DNA from: Onchidella celtica
Lineage: Eukaryota; Mollusca; Gastropoda; Systellommatophora; Onchidiidae
DNA: 64,000 nt
NCBI GenBank assembly: GCA_963931925.1
Contig: OZ007570.1
Span: 23,905,340 to 23,969,339, forward strand
Direction: 5' to 3'
Part shown: positions 45,057 to 57,519 of the stretch, in pieces
How positions within the stretch are numbered: position 1 is the stretch's first letter
How the letters are laid out: each line of letters opens with the position of its first letter
The notes under the pieces: model-generated
What the model saw: only the letters and a program-made list of their open reading frames with translations
What the model was told of the DNA's origin: nothing
Database searches by the model: none
Position numbers and translations under genes: made by a program

Positions 45057-45410
45057 AAAAAGCGAGTTTTTTTTTTATAATAGATATTATATATGTTTTC
45101 TTAAGTATCCAGGGGCACATCTACATCTAATCTACATCTGTGATAATTTCGCCTCACTACACCGGTCAATCATTTCAGAGAGTGTTACATAAAATGTTAA
45201 CGTCCTATCAGAATCTGTAAGTAGATAACACAGAAGGCAATTTATAGGAGGCTGGACGCTTATTCCAAATGCATGGGTGAGTCATTGTGAAAGGAACATT
45301 CTAATATTGTTCAAAGTATTTTTTTTAAAAAGCTATCTCCGTGAATGACCTCTGCCAAATATGTTCATGTTGCTCTCATTTCTTTTTTATATTCCCTAAA
45401 ATAGAACTGA

Positions 45411-46463
45411 ATGAAGAGCTCGTTGACTAGCGCAAGAATGAATTCGTCGACAAACGGAGCAACTGCAAGTGTAGGGAGTGACAGCTTTGTGGTGAAATTC
45501 ATATGGATCGTTCAGTTTGTGGTCTTGCCCTGCATATGTCTCCCAGGAATCCTTATGAACCTAGGCATTATCATTGTCATCACTAGTCAAGGACTAAGAA
45601 AAACCTCGAACATATTACCGGTGGCCCTGGCAGTATCCGATATTCTATATTTACTTGGTGTCAATAGCATCCCTGATCTCATGATTACAATACAGGGTCA
45701 CCCAAGGTTTCACTTCTCTTATAATATCAGTCATTTTCTGTTCATTATGACTAACATTGCGTGGATAAGTCAAACAGTTGGAAGTATTACCTCTTTGACA
45801 ATTCCTGTTTTAATAACTGTGGAGCGCTTTCTGGCTGTATTTTTGCCATTGCAATTTCATCTGATCTTGACTCCACGCCGAACATGGGTGGTCCTTATCT
45901 GCTTGTATTTGCTCTCTTTGACAATGTGTATATATCAGACGTTCTATGTACATCTTGTTCCAGTAAGCCAAGAGGGTCAAGTACATTACGAGATTGTGCC
46001 CACACCATTGCTCTATCAAGACGAGTCTACCGGCATAGATCAGATTATTATTGAAATCACAAATGTCTTAACTGGTGCATTACCATTGCCAATTGTCGCT
46101 TTTGGAAGTATTTGTATAGGAATTCAAATCAATATATTGGCACGCAGGCGCAAGAAAATGTCAGCAAGAATCTCGGAAGATGACAGAAGCAACGAGAAAT
46201 TCAGAACAACAAAATTGTTACTCGCAGTATGCTTACTGTACCTTGTATGCAATGGAGCTGTATTTTTCCTGTTCTTTGTCGTAGTCCACTGGACTGACAA
46301 TCTTGGCTTGAAGAAGTCGCAGATGGAGATACAAAGTCTAATTCTCTGTATCAACAGCTCCAGTAATTTCTTCATCTACATTTTTCAAAATAAACATTTC
46401 AGACAAAGGTTTCAAACTATTTTCTTTTGCACAGCTAAATGTAAACCTAATGCAAATCATTAA
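45411..46463 (+). CDS. intronless rhodopsin-like G protein-coupled receptor (chemoreceptor or peptide-receptor type)
   Basis: A 350-residue single-exon frame with seven hydrophobic segments. Visible class A landmarks are GILMN (Asn 50, N1.50), LAVSD (Asp 77, D2.50), VERFLAV (Glu 138-Arg 139, in place of DRY) and NSSSNFFIY (315-323, in place of NPxxY). Cysteines near the end (340, 344) could be palmitoylated. An N-terminal NSS site and NIS at 105-107 are possible glycosylation sites. The usual TM6 proline and the TM3/ECL2 disulfide cysteines are absent. Intronless receptors like this form large families in gastropods, including those labelled chemosensory receptors; FMRFamide-receptor-like is the alternative. 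A second Met at residue 10 could be the start. Ligand unknown. Confidence 0.85.
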   Translation: MKSSLTSARMNSSTNGATASVGSDSFVVKFIWIVQFVVLPCICLPGILMNLGIIIVITSQGLRKTSNILPVALAVSDILYLLGVNSIPDLMITIQGHPRFHFSYNISHFLFIMTNIAWISQTVGSITSLTIPVLITVERFLAVFLPLQFHLILTPRRTWVVLICLYLLSLTMCIYQTFYVHLVPVSQEGQVHYEIVPTPLLYQDESTGIDQIIIEITNVLTGALPLPIVAFGSICIGIQINILARRRKKMSARISEDDRSNEKFRTTKLLLAVCLLYLVCNGAVFFLFFVVVHWTDNLGLKKSQMEIQSLILCINSSSNFFIYIFQNKHFRQRFQTIFFCTAKCKPNANH

Positions 46464-48359
46464 TTTAACAAAGTTACAAGCACGGAAATTTAATCTAAAG
46501 TTCTTGTGGGTTTTTTTTTTCTAGTTCTTTTATCTTTGTAGCGTGGGGTGTGGGGTGGAGGCGGTGGGAGGGGTTGTCGTGCATTTTCTGAGGCAGCGAG
46601 ACCCTTTCACAGCTTCAGTCCGACTGCAAGAAATTATTTCCTTGTGGTCCCAAATCAAAAATTAATGAGGAGTAAGCTAAGTGCAAAGTTTATACTTTTG
46701 AGAGAAATGATCACTAAATCCATCGCAAAGGATTTTTTTTTTTCGCAATGTGATTCTTGTCATATGATTTAACACCCAGGGGCCCTCTATTTTTAATAAT
46801 TTAAAGGGGAAGATAATATTTGATAGTGGATTTCTAATGTGCTACAATTTGTGTTTGTGTTCTTTGCTACTTTTCACAAAATTTTTCTGTCATCAGTGGG
46901 CTTCAGTTGACATGTGATATATCTCTTATTATTTCAAGTCTATATATACATTGTCTATAAATAGGTGATAACAACACCTCAAAATTTGTATAATTATAAT
47001 CATTATTTGTAATTTAGAGGGACTTAAGATTTGATGTTGTTCAATTCAAGCCAACAGAGACGGAACACTTGCGTATTGAGGAGACAAAATCGCTTATTAT
47101 ATTTAGGTCAAATCACTGCATAGTATATTCTGATTGTCAACTTCTCAAATGTAACAGTTACATGTATCAGGCAAAACTAATAAAAAAAAAAAAAACACCA
47201 AGTGCTACCTGTCAGTGAATTTGTAAATGCCAGATAACAGGAGGGTTATCATTCTGGAAGTTATTCAATTTTATTATGACGAGCCATTGTGACGAGCCAT
47301 AGAATTGTAATACTATGAAGTACAACTTTTTGAAACACAAAACAAATATGGGAAATTGTCTCGATTAATCAGTCGAGTTGCTTCATCATGTAAGTTTTTC
47401 ACTCTTTTCAACTGACGTAAAGATTTTTCTCCAGATAATTTGAAATTTGCTTTTTTTTTTTTTTAAGTTAACTATCTCCTCTTTCTATTGATAAAACTGT
47501 TCTGTCCTTTTCAATTGATATTTCTGACGAATTTACGCGATTTTTTTTTTCATCACTGTCCTTTCCTGTGCTCCTAAATGTAGGTCTCTGGGATCCCAAT
47601 AGTCCGAGAAAGTAAATCTGAAAGAACAACTGAGAAGTAAATACTCTTCAGAATAATGCAAAAGTGGCACACTGTCCGTGTTTTCAAAACACCAAGGAAA
47701 TATCTTTCGTTCTCAAGGCTTAGTGAAAATGAATGACTCTTACGGGAAAGTGTCGACCACTAAAACATTCTTCAAGCCAGCTGTCACTTTAGTCTTGCCA
47801 TCTGATTCACAAACAAGAATAAAGTTGATTTTGACAAGCAACGGACATTCTTCACAAAACTACACTTTTCTTGAAAAACCACTTTTTGTTTATTTATTTG
47901 TAATTTTGGCAAAATTAAAACAAAGTTAATGAGGCCTGAATAATGTTTTTGTTCCTTTCATTGGACTTTCTGTACTTAATGATCACATTTACAGTTTTGG
48001 CATTGGTATAATGTTTCCATCTATCTTTCTGTCTTTGACTATTTTGAAAGGTCCGATATTTTGAGTGCAAGCAAATTGAGTACGCTATGTTTAAATCTGT
48101 ACTTTTGCATTCACACAGTTGTTCTTTCCATACGTATCTATTCAAAACCAAGAAAATGGCTGCAGGACAACGGCAACAATAGCAACAAACAACAACTACA
48201 AGAACATCAACAACAACAACAGGAGAAAAAACAACAAGAACAACAACAATCATAAGAACACTGAAAAAGTCACCAACACAGTGATCGCAGCAGTAATAGT
48301 TTATGGACACAAGACGTACACGTGATTTCTGTCCATCCAATGGCTATATGTATCAAAAC
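46464..48359. other. unassigned sequence downstream of the GPCR
   Basis: Poly-T and G-rich short tracts and CAA repeats (48170-48250); no gene is supported. Confidence 0.5.
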
Positions 48360-48949
48360 AGCGATAACAGCTGAGTTTCATTATGTCACGTCCCTTACCT
48401 TTTATTACTTTATGGAAAAATAGCGAACTGTAACTTATTTTTGGTAATTGGACTGAAACTCCATGATCACACACAGATTCCCCTATCATAATCATATGTT
48501 GTTTGTTTTGTTTTTTTCCTTCCTCCTGTCCGTAATCTTGTCGTTCCCCTCCATAATCTTATCTTGCTCTCACTCGCACTACTTCTACTTACACTACAAG
48601 GGCTACCATCAATAAATTGTGAAAGCGAAGTTACCACAGTTATCACTCGCTTTGGCCAGCATTGGCCATAACCTTTCTCTTTCCAAATTTAATGAGCTAA
48701 CATAAAATAGTTTCCTGTGATAATTACTTTTGATTATAGTTATGACCATTAAATTATGTAGCTAAAATATTTACAACAGATTGTTTTTCTTTGAGCCATT
48801 TGTGACCAACTTTCAAGAACTTTATTGCAGCCATCTAACAAAGAAAAACAAAAACAAAGACGCCATTGTGACCAAGTACCTAACTAAACCAATTACATGT
48901 AATAATCCCAAACCCAAACCCTGACAGACAGACAGACAGACAGACAGTC

Positions 48950-49040
<91 letters not shown>
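48360..49040 (-). mobile_element. pearl-like repeat, inverted partner of 13255-14203
   Basis: The reverse complement of 48360-48920 follows the body of the copy at 13620-14203, with shared blocks such as TTAGCTACATAATTTAATGG, ATGTTAGCTCATT, AGTAGAAGTAGTG and GGGGAACGACAAGATTA. It abuts a CAGA array (48924-49040), equivalent to the tetranucleotide end of the partner. This copy lacks the outer end of the longer one. Confidence 0.6.
48924..49040. repeat. CAGA tetranucleotide microsatellite
   Basis: About 29 CAGA units with one CAGT interruption near 48947. Confidence 0.97.
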
Positions 49041-49330
49041 TTTTAGCCATGTATATATATCAGAACTCAAGAGCAAAAGGAAAACAATTTGGCACTTTCG
49101 CTCGGTCTAAAGGCAGATTTTTTCAATGGTATCGTATATGAGTTTTGTGTTCATTTGCAAGGGGAAAGTTGTGTGGAAATTTAACTTCGTGGCTATTGTA
49201 ATCGCGAGCTTAGTTCTTGTATCTTCCAACTTCACTTTTTGCACAGCTGAGAAGTTCGACATTCAACGTTTGCGGCTTTTGTATATTGATAAGGATTTAG
49301 AATAAGTCGGAACTTTGAGAAGCCTAGGAC

Positions 49331-49814
49331 TTGTCAAGCCAGTTTGGCAGGATCAGGTCCTTGTTGATAGTTTCCTGTCAAGTCGTCAAGCCAGCGGGAT
49401 CCCCCAACGGCCACTGCCCCGCCAATTTGGCTAGCTCACGCCGCATGCATGGCACCACTGTGTTCAACGGTGTCAGCACCACTATCTATTGTAATGTGCT
49501 CCGAGTCCAACTGGAGTAGAATTTAAAAAAAAAAAAGCATGGCTTCATGGTCGAAAGATAACTTGCTCAACTTCATTGAACTTTATCGATCACTCGACTG
49601 TTTTTGGAAAGTAAAATTCAATTATTACTGTCATATAAATTGATATTGATAAAAGAAAGGGCCGACGAGCAGTTTGTGTCTTTACTAAGGCCTTTGAATC
49701 CCAAGCAGACAGAGAATTACAGGTACATGTAGTTACAAAGAAGATAAATATCCCGCGAACGAATTTCAGGAAGGAACTGAAGAAAGACTTAGTGGAGAAT
49801 TCAAAATTACACTA
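49331..49814 (+). pseudogene. dispersed repeat carrying a MADF-domain fragment (plus copy)
   Basis: From ATG 49539 the frame reads MASWSKDNLLNFIELYRSLD and CFWKVK; after a frame break it resumes with VTKKINIPRTNFRKELKKD. These are the start and middle of a MADF (Myb/SANT-like) DNA-binding domain (W..., LI.LY....CLW, then V.KKIN.LRT.FRKELKK). MADF proteins accompany PIF/Harbinger transposons. The upstream part (GACTTGTCAAGCCAG..) is shared with the inverted copy at 61640-62079. A solo LTR is inserted at 49815, inside the domain remnant. Confidence 0.7.
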
Positions 49815-50933
49815 TGTCATGAGCAGACTAGTGGTGTCCATTGTGCTGAGAGTGATTTAGGGGTTAAAATGTATTGTGAGGTCATGCCACTGAATGACTC
49901 GGTTGTTTTCATCGAAATGTTTAGAAGAGTAACCTTGAGTAGACCGTGAGTAAGGGGGCCGAGCAGGTGCGCTGTTTCGCAGTGTCGTAACTAGGGACGA
50001 GTTAGCCAATGACAACTGTAGGTTGGCAGGGCGCGTTAGTAACTGCCGGGAGGTATAAAAGAGCCCTGCAGTCAGTTAAAATCCAGAGACAGATCGTAGA
50101 AGCATATGAAGTCATCTCGGCCAGTCCTCCAGGTCTGAGTTGGAGTGAGAGTAGATAGACAGTCAAGAAGATACGATTGTACTGACGAAAAGAGCTGACA
50201 CTAAGAAAGATAGTTCCATTTCTCTTTGTACCAGACCGAGTGTACATACAGCGCCACACTGATTTTCGCTCACTTCTACCGTGAGCGAATATTATGTGTC
50301 CGCCATAATATCTGTCCCGGAGCACGAGATGTTCTTTAAACCAGAGCTGTTAGGTTGTGCTTTCCAGGGGCTGTTACCAGCGCGGAGTTTATTAACATAG
50401 TGTCAACATTGTGATTAAGTAATAGTGCTGTAGGGAAAGAGAGTGATTTATTAATTGTCCACCGAGAGAAGTTTTACCTAAGTATTTTCAGAGTTGGTTC
50501 ATGCTTTATAAGCTTAGTGATGTGTTGGGTCCATCTAGGCATTCAAATTGTGACGTCATAACCACTACAGGTCCTTGATAGCGAGTCTAGCGACTTGCCA
50601 GCATAGGTTCTATTGATAGCGTATCGGTATAACCCATTCACGTAAATAGAGATAAATTATATGTATATTTGCAGTCGTAATTAGGATAAGAAGTGATAGT
50701 TAGTTTACTTAAGAGTAATAGTCAGTTTGCTTGGAATCTACACCTTGAATATATATTTTTGAATTTGCCATTATAGTCAATACATTAACACGGCCCTTCA
50801 GGCCTGACGCAAACTAAAATCCATTGTTGTTTCATTATTTACTGGTGTGTTTGGTATTATCTGTCCGGGTGTGAGTTAGACCTCTCGAAGTCGAGAGCTA
50901 TATCGCCCAAAAACCCTAACTCAGCTCGTGACA
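49815..50933 (+). mobile_element. solo LTR of a gypsy-like family
   Basis: Starts TGTCATGAGCAGACTAG and ends CTCGTGACA. It has a TATAAAA box at 50054-50060 and an AGGCCTGA palindromic region before its end, as in the solo LTRs at 9518 and 51486. The flanks CACTA and CACGT agree at only three of five positions, so the duplication is decayed or the start is slightly off. Open frames inside are spurious. Confidence 0.7.
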
Positions 50934-51480
50934 CACGTATCTGGTTCAGTTTATTTTCGCACTAGGTAGCAATTTTTAGCCGTTGCCGCATAGCAGTCGC
51001 GAGGAACTTGCAGAGTCATCACCCGCTCTGAGGTGAAGGGTACACTCTTTGGTGCCACCCTACTGGTAGGTATGCTCGGAGGAAAGGAGGGGAAAGGTCC
51101 CAGCTTATGAAAAACGTACATGGGAGGTGATTGCTTGGCCGGAAAGAGTTCTGATGCGGTCCGTCCATTTTAGGATGATGTTTTGGCTTCATTGCATTGA
51201 AATGTTTTCGTGACTCAATATCATCCGTGTCGTGATGAAACCTCGTAAGTGGTCAAATTTTCGAAAATCGCCTTTTCGATCTGTTAGTTTCTCTATACCA
51301 AGCTACATGTTTTGTTAAAAGTATATTTACGAAAGATTCATAGAAATGGGTGAAATGTGAAAAAAAAAGAACAAAACCTAGCACGTACGTCATCCGTGAA
51401 TTGTGCTGGGATGAAAACTCGCAACTCTGGTTGAGAGGTCTCAACACGGCAGTTCTCAGCGGCCCAAGTGTGCTTACGAG
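50934..51480. other. sequence between two solo LTRs
   Basis: May include the continuation of the MADF-bearing repeat just after the LTR (CACGTATCTGGTTCAG..); no intact frame. Confidence 0.4.
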
Positions 51481-51485
51481 GTTCT

Positions 51486-52590
51486 TGTCACGAGTCGACC
51501 ATAGTCTAGGTTGTACTAATATTTCACGCGAGTGCATGAGTTGTTTATTAGACCGAACTTGTTGATCGTGATTTGGGTCGTGAGGAGGGTGAGCTAATTA
51601 TTACTTTCGCGAGGTCATCAGTTGTTATGAGACTAGCTAGGGCGTCCAGCCAATGAGACTGCAGTATTTGCAAGTTGTTATTCAGAACCAAATCGAGTGT
51701 GCATTGGACTTCGCCGCCGATCGTGCAGATTTGCTAAGCATATAAAAGAGCTGGCTTGCTGGATGAGGTCAGCTCCAGGTGGAAATGTAATGCATCCAGA
51801 CACGAGGGAACTCGGCGGGCCCAACCAGAGTGAGGCATGGGACGAAGATAAAAGATGTTCTATAAAACCAAGAAACTGTACTGACGAAGAAAGTTAAATC
51901 TATATGAGCTCCAGGTCTTGATACGGGACTGATAGTACACAAGCGACACTCAGAATTCCGTCCGCTTTTGTGGACGGCCAATTGTAAATTTGATAACCAA
52001 AAATCGTTCTGTAAAAGGGAGCATCTCTAGGGAAAAGAGAGAGAGACGAACTGTTCTCCGGAGAGGAACTGTTCTCCAACAGCAATATATTATACAATAA
52101 GTTAGAGTAGCGAGACGTTGATGTTTTAATTGCTATATGAATAGTCGTTACTAGCTCGACATTAATAACTTTATTGTAGGGCAGGGTAAAAGTCTATCCC
52201 TCGCACGAGAAGCTAGTTGAACGTTAGTACTGTTATTTTATTTGAGTCTCCCTTAAAGAGGAAGAAAGTGTCCTTAGAAAGAATGAGAGAGTGATTTACT
52301 GTTATATTTAGTCTGACTATAAAGCAGTTGATTAGATTTTGGCTTTTGCCATTGTAATTCGTTTGGTGTATTGATATATTCCATCATTATATTTATGATT
52401 ATGCAGTCGAATTGTCAATAGATTTTACGGTCCTGCAGGCCTGACCAAACATAAAGTACTTTCGTTTGTTCCATTATTTACTTGTGTGTTTCGATGGTGT
52501 CTGTCCGAGGTGAGAGTGTAGGACCTCTCAAGTCGAGTGCTATATTATATATATATATATCCCCGCAGCACATCACCCCACCTCATGACA
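51486..52590 (+). mobile_element. solo LTR with intact 5-bp target duplication
   Basis: 1105 bp, starting TGTCACGAGTCGACC and ending CCTCATGACA, flanked by GTTCT on both sides (51481-51485 and 52591-52595). TATAAAAG is at 51741-51748 and a CCTGCAGGCCTGACC palindrome precedes the 3' part. It is related to, but clearly diverged from, the solo LTR at 49815. Confidence 0.9.
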
Positions 52591-53380
52591 GTTCTCGCCT
52601 AACAATATGCTAGGATTTATCAAGACCTATAATTAATTTCACTTACATATTGTGATTAATTTTGGAAATTTGAAGTTTTTTTTTTCAATTTACTTTGTAT
52701 ACCCTTTCGTCATTCTTACCGTGTCTTTTTTTATACCATTAATGTCACCAGCTGGTTCAATGGGGCAGTCACAGCAACAATCCTATCCCCCCCCCCCCTT
52801 CCCATACTCCTTCCAGTGAAAACGAAAAAAAATGCTCTTTTGATAATAATATTGATATTGTCAAACGCCGACCTCTAAAAGCAGAAACACCGGTTGAGCC
52901 CATCCCTATCACAAGGACTGGTCACTGTTGCTTTGAAAATGAACACCCAACCCATTGTTTTGATGAACCGACATTAGGTCAGCATCGGTTTCTGCCATCG
53001 TTGAATGCGCCGGCGGCTTCTCACCATTCCTTTGATGAGCCGACAGTAGGCCTACCATCATTCGATATGGCGGTATGACTTCCACAGAAATTAAAATTAA
53101 AGGTAAATAATTATTGCTCAACGATTTGTCACTTCCGATGGTAAACAGCTTACTCATACTGCATCCACTTAAAGGGCATGTGAACGATAAATTATGCATG
53201 CTGGTTTTATTCGCTCGAAACATACTCTGACACCTATTTATCACATCGAGACTGATATTTTCTACATAGACAATGATTTTGTGTGTTTATTGTGTTAAAG
53301 AAAAAGCTTCCAAATACCACCGAGTTTTCGCGGTGACTTGCGACGATTTGTGCGGTACGTCATGTACACCTCAGCAATCC

Positions 53381-55384
53381 CACGGCGGTTTCAGAGCGGA
53401 TCACTTAGTTAATGGCATTCCTCGCCAAGCCCGTCGGGTCAGGCACGGGTCAAGTTACCTGAGCCCAGCCGGGCCGGCTTGCGGTAATATCGCTGCTATG
53501 TGCTATTACGTATGCGTTGAAAAAATACGCGTGAGCTTCACAGTTTAAGTCAAGTAATAATTGTGAAGATATCAAAAGAAAGAGTTTTTAATGCTCTTAA
53601 CAGACATATAATTTTCATGACAAAGTATAAATATGCATACAACGAGGGAGCGCTTGAAACAAGGGCATTTGTAGTGGAAGGTTGGTCACAATATATGTTT
53701 TTAAAAAATTCATATTAAGAAACTGACACTTTAAAATCATGTCTTTTAAAATTCAACTCAAAGCCCACTGATTGACCTTCCACACAAACTTACTTTTAGC
53801 GCTAGGCGTCTTCAAATGCGTTGTCAGATTCCATTATAATTTACTACATAGATAATGTGCTAACAGGATTTATACACAGAAACTTATTCTCTCGGGTAAC
53901 TTTCCTACCAAAACTCCACGGTAATAAAAACAATGTGAATAGAGCACCATTGTTCACTCACTGAGGTTTCTCACGATGCAAATCTCTACCTACAAGATCT
54001 AACAACGCACTTGAAAACACGGAGACACATTGTTAAAATTCCCACTAAATACTATCGATAGCTCTTGTGACGGAATCTTTACCGTTGTGACTTGTTACTT
54101 CAATTATTTTTCTGTTCTTTGTTTTTGCCGGGGAATCAATGATTTCAGCTCTAGTTGTACTTGTAAAAGATGTTGTTCATGGCTGTCTTTAACCCTGTAT
54201 GTTCATTTCTTTCTCCTAATGCTTTTGTCTCAATTTTTTGATTGTTGAATTTAGTTGCTCCCCGTCCGGTTCTCTTTCTATGCTGGATAATTATCCTGTT
54301 CTCGATAAGTCGAGGCAAAACGTTTAAAAAATATGGAGTTTCGGTGTTATTTTTTAGAGCGAACATATTTTCTATCTCCAGATAATACTGTGTTTTGTCT
54401 GCCATGACTTGGTCCTGGATGGGCCCAGTGGGGACAAGAATGTGAAATAAATGTGTGGGCTTCGGAGTAGCACTTACTACGTGTACTGAACTTCTTCCTG
54501 ATTGTGTGTGTAGTGTCAATAGTGGCTTGAAAGTCATGTCGGTGTGGTTGCCATGGGTGTTATTCGTTTCATGTATTTGTGACAGCGATTTACTATAAAA
54601 GGCTGGCTATGGTAAATTCAAATGATGCCACATGTGGGATTTAAAGTCTGTAGATTGTGTAGATTTCTTCTGTGGTGTTGTTCTTTGCTGAGTTCGCTCG
54701 CCACAAGCTTTACGCAGATTGTTCTCACTAGTTCACACTGTCCGTATGGTGTTGGTGGGAGAGTTTTGCTGTTCAGTTATCAGGAAATCGATATCTGAAC
54801 AATGTTGCTAAATTGTATCATTGCTAAGTATTTCAAGTCCTATAATTTCCACAGTTTAATAATAATAGGAGTTTCTCTTTGTTTTTCTCACTGTTTAACC
54901 CAGGTGACACAACTTCACCTACTGATAAGTCATTTATTTATGCACGCCTAATGACAATTCTTTCTTTACTAGACGTCTTAACGGTTGCAGCAAGTAAAGA
55001 AGCAACTATGGACAACTTTTAAAGTAGCAATTAATTTATATGAATTTTTAAAAACAAAAAAATGAAAAATCTGACCAGAAATTACACACACTTTTCAAAA
55101 CTTGCTCAAGATTGAATGAATAATGCAATCACAACCGGACAAAGACAAGGACAGAGAGCAGGTACTGAGCTTTTAATTGATATCTCACACTTCCATGTTT
55201 TCATGAAAGGTTCAGTGATAGAAAGGCTAACAAAACGGCCAATTTTTAAATTTCGCGGCATCCGGTAAGCTTTAGCGGCGGCGGTACCTGTGCGCCTGTC
55301 AAGACAGGGATCGGCCGTTGATTAATGACCTTCCCGCAGGCGAACTAAGTGATCCGCTCTGGCAGTGAGAATAAACCGCCGTGA
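53381..55384. repeat. inverted repeat pair enclosing 2 kb
   Basis: CACGGCGGTTT..AGAGCGGATCACTTAGTT at 53381-53410 recurs in reverse complement at 55344-55384, with 12 extra bases in the right arm. It may be the ends of a DNA transposon, but no target duplication or transposase is seen. Confidence 0.5.
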
Positions 55385-55722
55385 ATGACGAAGTATATAA
55401 TATATGACTAATATTATATAGGCATATCATACTATTGTGTATAAAATATAATTACACTTGTGACGGGGGGTAAGGAACGTGGTGAAATGACCCTCCGTCT
55501 TTAGTAGTACACTTTTCCTATGATGGGCATACTTATGCCTTGCTATGTAAGCAGAATTATTACTACAATCCAAACTACTGAATGTTAAGGCTGCTCACAG
55601 GTACAAGACTCTCTACATCATGATACTAATATATAATACATAATAAGCAAAATATTAATACAAATCAGGATTACTAATACAATACAGGCTACTGAACGTT
55701 AAGGCTCAGTCCAAGTGCAAAA

Positions 55723-55888
55723 CGAGGAGGAAGAACGACAAGAAAGAAAATCCAAGGTTAGTCTGTTACTGTTAAAGGAAAGTCCTCAAACATTTCCAAA
55801 ACCCTTCAAAGTTCCCGCTATTGTTTACTTTCTTACTTGCATTTGCTGCTGGGAGACAGGGCGAGCGAGTTACGTCATAAACGGAAAA
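55723..55888. repeat. 166-bp dispersed repeat, second copy
   Basis: Same orientation and sequence as 41617-41782. Confidence 0.9.
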
Positions 55889-56849
55889 TCCAGCCTCCGT
55901 CCCATGTTATTCTAAAAATATACTAGATCTATCATTGGTATGACGGCAACTTAATAAAACGGTCGCGACATTGTTACTACATTTAAAAAGGAAAAAAATA
56001 GCCAGAGGTTTCCTACAACGAATTACTTAATAACTACAAATTGCTGAACAGTGAAGAAAACTCGGCATTTTCTCTATTCGGATTTGTAAAAAATGCCGTT
56101 GTTTACATCTCACACTCTTATGCCACTAGGTGGCGCTGCCAAACCAGTGCAAGAGAAAATCCCAAGCTGCCTCATCATTCTTATCATTTCTAGTATCTTT
56201 CATAATAGTAATAATAATAAAGGGAAAAAAACAAGCAACATGTATCGTAAAATTCAAGTACTGTCGTATTGGTGGCAGTATAAAGGAAACATTGTGTCGT
56301 TGTAAAAATTATATTAAACCATTCACACTTGGACCGGTCCCTCTCATGCTCCAGTCAGATCAATAACAAAAGCAATTACATAATAACCATTAATGAGTAA
56401 TGCAATAAGGTGTTTGTAATAAGTGTGAGTATATCATAATACAGCAACCAGGTGGTATGTTATGAATATGTCGACACAGACAATAACCTTGTACAAGCAT
56501 GCATGCTGACAACAATAGCAATAGCGGCACCTATATCAAACGACATCAAATTTCTGTCACAGAGACAATGAAGTGTGTCAATATTTCAGACTGATCATAA
56601 CTCAATATCTCATTTTCTTTTCTATTTGTGACTTAGTCTGGTTGTTGTATGGCAATGATGGAGTTCCTGCCTTCCATACAACACAGAGAGAAGTTGTCTC
56701 TCCTACATTGTGAAAAACTAATTTGTTTCATTGCATAATATGGTAGAATTGTTTGATGAACGGAATAAAAAAAAGATTGATTTTTAGTAAGGCTCATGAA
56801 CATGTTGAAATGAATCACAGATTAAAATCACAATGTTAGCAAGACAAAA

Positions 56850-56967
56850 TTCTTTTAAAAAATCCACTGGAACATGAATCCCTCCGAAACAGCTGATCAC
56901 CACAAAGCCAGGAAGTCAATTTTCTTTTAAAATCCACTGGAACATGAATCCCTCCGAAAGAGCTGAA
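56850..56967. repeat. near-perfect direct duplication of about 46 bp with 26-bp spacer
   Basis: ATCCACTGGAACATGAATCC, then CTCCGAAA[CG]AGCTGA, occurs at about 56860-56893 and 56931-56965, with the flanking TTCTTTTAAAA also repeated. Confidence 0.9.
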
Positions 56968-57519
56968 TGATACGCCCCTGAGAGTTGTAAAACTAGGCAG
57001 GTCCACCATGTTATGTGCTGTTATTTGCTTGTGACTTAATTAAGTCATTATTTGGGTGCTGTACATTCGATGGCAGTGGGAGGACAAACGCACACAGAAA
57101 GTCACACATTATTTCGTACCAAACAGTGAACAAACTGATTTTAATTGCAGTATATGAAAACAGTTAATATAGCATTTTCACATAAACGAACAGTTTCTTT
57201 TCTATCTTACTGACACTTCCAATTCCTTAACTTTCCACTAAGTCAATCCTGATAGAAGTTACAATGATCTTAATCCCGATTTAACTAGGTCAGACTGACT
57301 TGTTTCCCCAGTGTCCTATACTTTAAAGCTCTTGCTTAATTGTTTACAACTTGGGGGATAGTGCCGGGGGATGGCATTACCGTGATACTGAAAAAATATT
57401 ATTGTAAAGCTCAATCTCAGATAGTGAGAGAAATGCAATAACAATTGAGCAGCTCTGTCTCTAAGTAACAAATTTATGGTGACCAGTGAAATTCCCGTTT
57501 AATAATAATCTCTTTCTCT

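Larger units (their letters stand above)
52596..57519. other. unassigned region with several repeats
   Basis: No gene is supported. Contains a widely spaced inverted repeat (53381-53410 and 55344-55384), the second 166-bp repeat (55723-55888) and a local duplication (56850-56967). A 128-codon minus-strand frame at 54151-54537 shows no motif I can name. Confidence 0.5.

Noticed and set aside
44251..45130. Triplicated 69-residue frame as a gene family
   Set aside because: Units are identical at every base including non-coding parts, so the frame shows no selection.
46548..46772. 74-codon frame after the GPCR
   Set aside because: Starts in a G-rich simple tract and has no recognisable motif.
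48061..48325. Gln/Asn-rich frames
   Set aside because: Arise from a CAA repeat in two frames.
49428..50325. Short frames in the solo LTR
   Set aside because: No start context or homology; the sequence is explained as LTR.
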